Assembly: GCA_903901045.1 (NCBI GenBank)
Contig: CAIUPP010000054.1
Coordinates: 53,057-117,056 of the forward strand
Reading direction: 5' to 3'
DNA: 64,000 bases
Source of the DNA: an uncultured Planctomycetota bacterium
GTDB lineage: Bacteria > Planctomycetota > Brocadiia > CAIUPP01
Below are positions 60,114-64,000 of this stretch, one piece after another (the stretch's first letter is position 1; each line of letters starts with the position of its first letter). A model generated the notes under the pieces. It ran no database searches, was not told the DNA's origin, and was given only the letters and a program-made list of their open reading frames with translations. The position numbers were made by a program, and so were the translations under genes.

Positions 60114-61483
60114 CACCTGCTCCCTTCTGCGCCGGCGTCGCGGAGGTGGAGATTACGCCGCCGATGGGCGTGGAACTGTGCGGGTACGGCCCGTATTTGA
60201 AGCGGACGTGCGACCAGGTGCTGGACCCGCTTTATGCGCGCGCGTTGTGGATGCAGTTCCCCGAAGCGGAAGCTGTCATCATTGCGGTGGACATCTGCAC
60301 GGTCAGCCGGGAGATTCGAGACGCCGCTGCGGCATTATTGAAGGAACGGTTCGGCCTCGACTCCGGGCATGTCATGGTCGCCGCCAGCCACACGCACAGC
60401 GGCCCGTCGGGCCAGGAGATGATCGGGTGGGGTGAGCGCGATGCGGAGTACCTGGCGCGGCTGCCGGGACTCCTGGCGGAAGCTGCCGGCCGCGCTCGCG
60501 CTGCGGCGGTCCCCGCAGGGGCTGGCGCATGCCGGATGCGCATCAACGGCATCGGCCGCAACCGAGAGCAACCGCAGATCGGCCCCGTTGACCCCGCCGC
60601 GCAACTCCTGGCGGTCACTCGCACCGACGGCTCACTTCTGGCCCTCCTCTACAATTATGGAGCACACGGCGTCACGCGCTATCCCTTCAGCTCCCGGATC
60701 AGCGCCGATTGGCCCGGTCTTGTGGCCGCCAGGGTCAAAGCGGAAACCGGCGCGATGGCTCTTTTTCTGCAGGGGGCCTGCGCGAACGTCAATGCCCATG
60801 AGATCACTTTCTCCATTGAGCACCCTGACGCCGAACAGGTCGCTTGCGACCTGCGTACGGAGGAAACTGCCCGGCTCTTCTGCGACCAGGCGCTGCCCGC
60901 CCTTTCAATCATCAGACCATCGCCGACGCCGCTATTTCGCGCCGCGTGGAAAGAACTGGAACTGCCCTGCGTTCCGATGGAGCGGCCGGCGCTGGAACAG
61001 ATCATCGCCCGCAGGAAGGCCGGTGCGGATCGGATGACCCTGGCGCAATTGCGCCCATTCGCGCAGCGGCTGACGAGCGAGACGGAGGAGGAAAAGGCGT
61101 GGCGCGAGGACCGGTTCGCCGTCGACAGCGCCATGAGGCAAATCGAGCTTATGAGCCGTCCGCCATACGTGCGCAAGGCGCCCGTGCAACTCCTGCGGAT
61201 AGGGGAGAGTGTGCTGGTGGGTTGGCCGTGCGAAGCGTTCGTGGAGCTTGGGATCGAATTGCGGCAGCGCAGTCCGTATCCGTTGACCTTCCTCTCGTCG
61301 TTCGCCAACGATACGGCGGGCTACATGCCTACGGTGGCGAGCTTCGAATCGAAGGGGCAGGGGAACGAGTACGGCTATTACCCGCGCGAATTCACCCCGC
61401 TTGTCTACGCGCATCTTCCTTACCGAGCGGATGTAAGCCGGATACTGGTGGAAGAGACGCTTCAGATGATTCGTGCTCTGTGA
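60110..61483 (+). CDS. neutral/alkaline ceramidase-like amidohydrolase
   Basis: 457-residue protein similar to the N-terminal zinc domain of neutral ceramidases: GVAEVEITPPMGVELCGYGP, MVAASHTHSGPSG (zinc His), YGAHGVTRYPF and FLQGACANVNAHE. Ceramidases cut an N-acyl amide; here the N-acyl group is more likely on a sugar (inference). There is no signal peptide from ATG 60110, so it should be cytoplasmic. The C-terminus SFANDTAGYMPTVASFESKG matches the family. It overlaps the DegT gene by 4 nt. Confidence 0.83.
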   Translation: MTPAPFCAGVAEVEITPPMGVELCGYGPYLKRTCDQVLDPLYARALWMQFPEAEAVIIAVDICTVSREIRDAAAALLKERFGLDSGHVMVAASHTHSGPSGQEMIGWGERDAEYLARLPGLLAEAAGRARAAAVPAGAGACRMRINGIGRNREQPQIGPVDPAAQLLAVTRTDGSLLALLYNYGAHGVTRYPFSSRISADWPGLVAARVKAETGAMALFLQGACANVNAHEITFSIEHPDAEQVACDLRTEETARLFCDQALPALSIIRPSPTPLFRAAWKELELPCVPMERPALEQIIARRKAGADRMTLAQLRPFAQRLTSETEEEKAWREDRFAVDSAMRQIELMSRPPYVRKAPVQLLRIGESVLVGWPCEAFVELGIELRQRSPYPLTFLSSFANDTAGYMPTVASFESKGQGNEYGYYPREFTPLVYAHLPYRADVSRILVEETLQMIRAL

Positions 61484-61513
61484 GAGCGCATCCCAGGAAA
61501 GGAGTGAACAGTT

Positions 61514-62506
61514 ATGGCTCGCAATGTGACGCTCTTCACCGGACAATGGGCCGATCTGCCCATCGAGAAGCTATGCGAAATGGCGAAGGATATGGGCTAC
61601 GAAGGTCTCGAATTGGCCTGCTGGGGCGACCACTTCGACGTCGAAAGGGCAGCCTCCTCAAAGAAATGGTGCGATGACCGCCGCGCACTGCTGGCGAAAT
61701 ACGGCCTGGGTTGCTGGGCCATAAGCCATCATCTCGCCGGTCAATTGGTCTGCGACCTGAACAACGACCACCGCAGCGACATGTTCGCGCCCAAGAACAC
61801 TCACGGCAATGCCGAGGCCAAGCGGAAGTGGGCCGTGGAAACGATGAAGAAGAGCGCCGTGGCCGCCAAGAACATGGGGGTGGGCGTCGTCAACGGTTTC
61901 ACCGGCAGTTCCATCTGGCACATGCTCTACGCTTTCCCGCCAGTGAGCGAAGAGGACGTGAACAAAGGCTTCGCGTATTTTGCAGAGATGTGGAAGCCTA
62001 TCCTGGCGGAATTCAAGAAGAACAAGGTGAAGTTCGCATTGGAAGTGCATCCTACGGAGATTGCATTCGACATTTACACTGCCGAGCGGGCGCTGAAGGC
62101 CATCGGCGGAGACAAATCTTTCGGGTTCAATTTCGATCCCTCGCACTTGCTCTGGCAGGGAATGAAGCCGGAGCGTTTCATCTACCGGTTCGCCGACCGC
62201 ATCTTCCATTGCCACATGAAGGACGCCATCGTCACGCTGGACGGCGACTCCGGCATCCTCGGCAGCCACATCGGCTTTGGAGATCACCGCCGCGGATGGA
62301 ACTTCCACAGCGTGGGGCGCGGCGGAGTGAACTTTGAGGAAATCATTCGCGCGTTGAACACGGTGGGCTACCAGGGTCCGCTGTCGGTCGAGTGGGAGGA
62401 CAGCGCTATGAACCGCGAACAGGGCGGGCGCGAAGCATGCGCCTTCGTGAAGAAACTCGATTTCACCCCCAGCGGCATCGCCTTCGATGCGCAATTCGAC
62501 AGATAG
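61514..62506 (+). CDS. TIM-barrel sugar isomerase/epimerase family protein
   Basis: 330-residue AP-endonuclease-2-type barrel. Probable metal ligands: Glu in LALEVHPTEIAFD (read from KFALEVHPTEI), Asp/His in FNFDPSHLLWQG, His in IFHCHMKDAIV and Glu in LSVEWEDS. It starts at ATG 61514 with AAAGGAG about 8 nt upstream. It probably isomerises the product of the upstream enzymes. It is a distant paralogue of the protein at 11795-12700. Confidence 0.85.
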   Translation: MARNVTLFTGQWADLPIEKLCEMAKDMGYEGLELACWGDHFDVERAASSKKWCDDRRALLAKYGLGCWAISHHLAGQLVCDLNNDHRSDMFAPKNTHGNAEAKRKWAVETMKKSAVAAKNMGVGVVNGFTGSSIWHMLYAFPPVSEEDVNKGFAYFAEMWKPILAEFKKNKVKFALEVHPTEIAFDIYTAERALKAIGGDKSFGFNFDPSHLLWQGMKPERFIYRFADRIFHCHMKDAIVTLDGDSGILGSHIGFGDHRRGWNFHSVGRGGVNFEEIIRALNTVGYQGPLSVEWEDSAMNREQGGREACAFVKKLDFTPSGIAFDAQFDR

Positions 62507-62546
62507 CAGAAGATGTGGGGGGGGATCAGGGCGGAAAAGGTAAGTA

Positions 62547-62711
62547 ATGCGGTTCGAGCCATTTTGGGCTGCCCGATGCAATCTGGATTTCATTCTCCTG
62601 ATGCGAGCGAAACGCGCCGAGCATTGTGACGATCCGGACGTGGACGCGGCTGCGGGAAACTATGCCCTGAAGATCGCGGAGTTTTGCAGGCTGAGTGATG
62701 ATGGGATATGA
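62547..62711 (+). CDS. 54-residue small protein of unknown function
   Basis: ATG 62547, with AAAGG 6 nt upstream, to TGA 62709-62711. It encodes RFEPFWAARCNLDFILLMRA followed by an acidic-helical half (DDPDVDAAAGNYALKIAEFC). The stop lies past the start of the following oxidoreductase gene, an overlap typical of coupling. No family recognised. It could be a true small protein or the front or end of a truncated gene. Confidence 0.45.
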   Translation: MRFEPFWAARCNLDFILLMRAKRAEHCDDPDVDAAAGNYALKIAEFCRLSDDGI

Positions 62712-63729
62712 TTGTCCGCTGAACGTGGGTTTGATCGGCGTCGGCAAGCATGCGCAGCAGGTGCTGCTCCCCGCCGTAGAGCAATTGCCCGATGTCCTGC
62801 TGCTTACGTCGCTGGCGACCGCCCACGCCGAGACCGCGCGCGCCGCGAGCGCGCGGTACCGGTTGCCCTGTCATGTCGGCCATGAAGCGTTGATTGCGGA
62901 TCCCAATCTCCAGGCGGTCATTATTGCGAGCCTGGATCATGAAACCTGCGCCATTGCGGCATTGGAAGCCGGGAAACACGTCTTTAGTGAAACACCCGGC
63001 ATCAGTTCCGTGGCTGGGGCGCGCCGCATTCGCGAATTGTGCCGTAAACGAAACCTTATATACCAAGTGGGGTCCTGCCTTCGGTGGGCGCCGCCGTACC
63101 AGAAGCTGCAACAGTTGTTGGAGGACTGGCGCTCGGCCGAACCAGGTTCTCGCACTTTCTGCGCTTCGTACTATGGTGCAGTCAGCCATATCTATAACCT
63201 CTTTCTGTTTCTTAATGGCGATATTGAAAGCCTCCTCGCTTTGCGCGCCCTGGACGGGAGCGCTCACATTGTCCTATGCCGATTTGCAAACGGCGATGTT
63301 GGCAGCGTTCGCGTCGCGAACTTCCATAATTGGAGCCCGCCCAATGAGGCGGTGGAGGTCACGCATGCGACCGGCAAGCTGGTGGCGGAGGATGGACGGC
63401 TTGTACGCTTCCATCGGACGCCTGCTCGCGCCGCCGTTTCCGCTATGGCGCTGAGCTTCGACCATGCGGACGGCCAGTTGTTCCACTCGACATATTCCCT
63501 GCCCTATGGGGGGAATTCTCAACTCTACATGCGTGGCTACATCCCGGAATTGGCGGACTTCGTCGATTGCGTCCGAACAGGGAAACCGCCTCGATGTGGC
63601 GTTGACGATGCCGAGAAGACCCTCATGGTCAACCAGGCCGTTAGAAATTCCATGGATTCCGGCGCATGCTGGACAAACGTGAAAACGGGTTCATGGGCGG
63701 AGAAGCCTATTGCGCCCATAGAATCATGA
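62698..63729 (+). CDS. Gfo/Idh/MocA-family oxidoreductase
   Basis: 343-residue protein: Rossmann loop LIGVGKHAQQVLLPA, then VFSETPGISSVAGARR in the position of the usual EKP signature (EKP becomes ETP, so the catalytic-site Lys is lost), and YYGAVSHIYNLFLF in the second domain. ATG 62698 and ATG 62701 are both possible. It is the last gene of the operon. The missing Lys suggests a changed reaction or a binding role. Confidence 0.8.
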   Translation: MMGYDCPLNVGLIGVGKHAQQVLLPAVEQLPDVLLLTSLATAHAETARAASARYRLPCHVGHEALIADPNLQAVIIASLDHETCAIAALEAGKHVFSETPGISSVAGARRIRELCRKRNLIYQVGSCLRWAPPYQKLQQLLEDWRSAEPGSRTFCASYYGAVSHIYNLFLFLNGDIESLLALRALDGSAHIVLCRFANGDVGSVRVANFHNWSPPNEAVEVTHATGKLVAEDGRLVRFHRTPARAAVSAMALSFDHADGQLFHSTYSLPYGGNSQLYMRGYIPELADFVDCVRTGKPPRCGVDDAEKTLMVNQAVRNSMDSGACWTNVKTGSWAEKPIAPIES

Positions 63730-63849
63730 CGGGCCCGTACCGGCCAGCATTTCGTCCGGGTGTAGTCTGTGGCAGGATCGTTGGTTCGGATATTCCATTC
63801 GGTCTCCACAAAATGGATCTGCGAGAGACCGAGCTGAAGGATTCCACAA
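63730..63849. other. short gap without recognisable gene
   Basis: No coding frame or regulatory motif stands out between the oxidoreductase stop and the recombinase remnant. Confidence 0.5.
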
Positions 63850-64000
63850 CTAATTCGGATTGAGGCGTGCGCACAGAGGAATGGTGCGGTTGCGCCGGCT
63901 CTTGGTGTTGAAGCCTTCCTTGTTGCGCACGTGGAGCAGGCCGCGCTCAAAGTCGATGTCGGGCCACTCCAGATGAAACGACTCCGATAGGCGCAGTCCG
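63850..64000 (-). pseudogene. truncated tyrosine recombinase (integrase), continues past the window
   Basis: The minus strand from the window edge reads LRLSESFHLEWPDIDFER, then LLHVRNKEGFNTKSRRNRTI and PLCARLNPN before TAG at 63852-63850. This is box I of a phage-type integrase (catalytic Arg in LRLSE) and the following beta strands. The HxxR and Tyr boxes that should follow are missing, so the 3' third is gone and the enzyme cannot be active. The upstream part lies outside the window. Confidence 0.75.

Noticed and set aside
62548..62560. ggttcgagcc, a tRNA T-loop-like string
   Set aside because: No acceptor, D or anticodon stems can be formed around it; no tRNA was found in the window.
1..64000. 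CRISPR arrays, rRNA genes or a replication origin
   Set aside because: I saw no regularly spaced repeats, no rRNA-like sequence and no cluster of DnaA boxes.

Overview
This is a GC-rich bacterial window holding 41 protein genes that I can support, plus three short or decayed reading frames and the edge of a truncated recombinase. The organism looks like a member of the Planctomycetes-Verrucomicrobia-Lentisphaerae group or a nearby candidate phylum. The reasons are a large prepilin-like secreted protein with an [10 protein letters not shown]-terminus, several Gfo/Idh/MocA oxidoreductases, uroporphyrinogen-decarboxylase-like (URO-D) proteins, sialate O-acetylesterase-like esterases, LamG proteins and DUF6067-type glycosidases, and eukaryotic-type Ser/Thr kinases. 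The exact phylum cannot be fixed from this sequence alone.

Left part (1-11.3 kb) is housekeeping-like. Two kinases run leftwards, one fused to an FGE-like domain, and a third kinase runs rightwards from a divergent promoter region. A GT4 glycosyltransferase, a DegT aminotransferase, a MATE exporter, a branched-chain aminotransferase and tagaturonate epimerase UxaE follow. This part is sprinkled with short dispersed repeats of at least five kinds. I saw none of them further right.

Central part (11.8-49 kb) is a sugar-degradation superlocus. From a hub at 25.6-27.3 kb, an 11-gene operon runs left: beta-helix protein, PhyH-like, LamG, URO-D, Na+/solute symporter, acetylesterase, URO-D, three Gfo/Idh oxidoreductases and a TIM-barrel isomerase. 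A 14-gene operon runs right: LacI regulator, GH63-type hydrolase, URO-D, DUF6067 glycosidase, LamG, second DUF6067 glycosidase, two tandem acetylesterases, two beta-propellers, nitrilase, creatininase, a 29-codon frame and an SGNH hydrolase. The hub carries the prepilin gene, face-to-face sigma70-type promoters and LacI-type operators. Many gene pairs overlap by 4 nt, which suggests translational coupling. The inferred job is to strip acyl groups from and cut an unidentified glycan outside the cell, import the product by Na+ symport, and oxidise, isomerise and deamidate it inside.

Right part (49-64 kb) holds smaller transcription units of the same flavour. There is a URO-D/LacI/creatininase operon, a pair of amidohydrolases, two long DegT proteins, a URO-D/cysteine-hydrolase pair, and an AraC regulator divergent from a DegT/ceramidase-like/isomerase/oxidoreductase operon. 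Two of these units share an almost identical promoter-operator cassette (TTGACA-17-TAACAT-6-GTAAGCGTTAC), which defines a likely LacI regulon. A truncated tyrosine recombinase at the right edge hints that the accessory block was acquired or rearranged by a mobile element.
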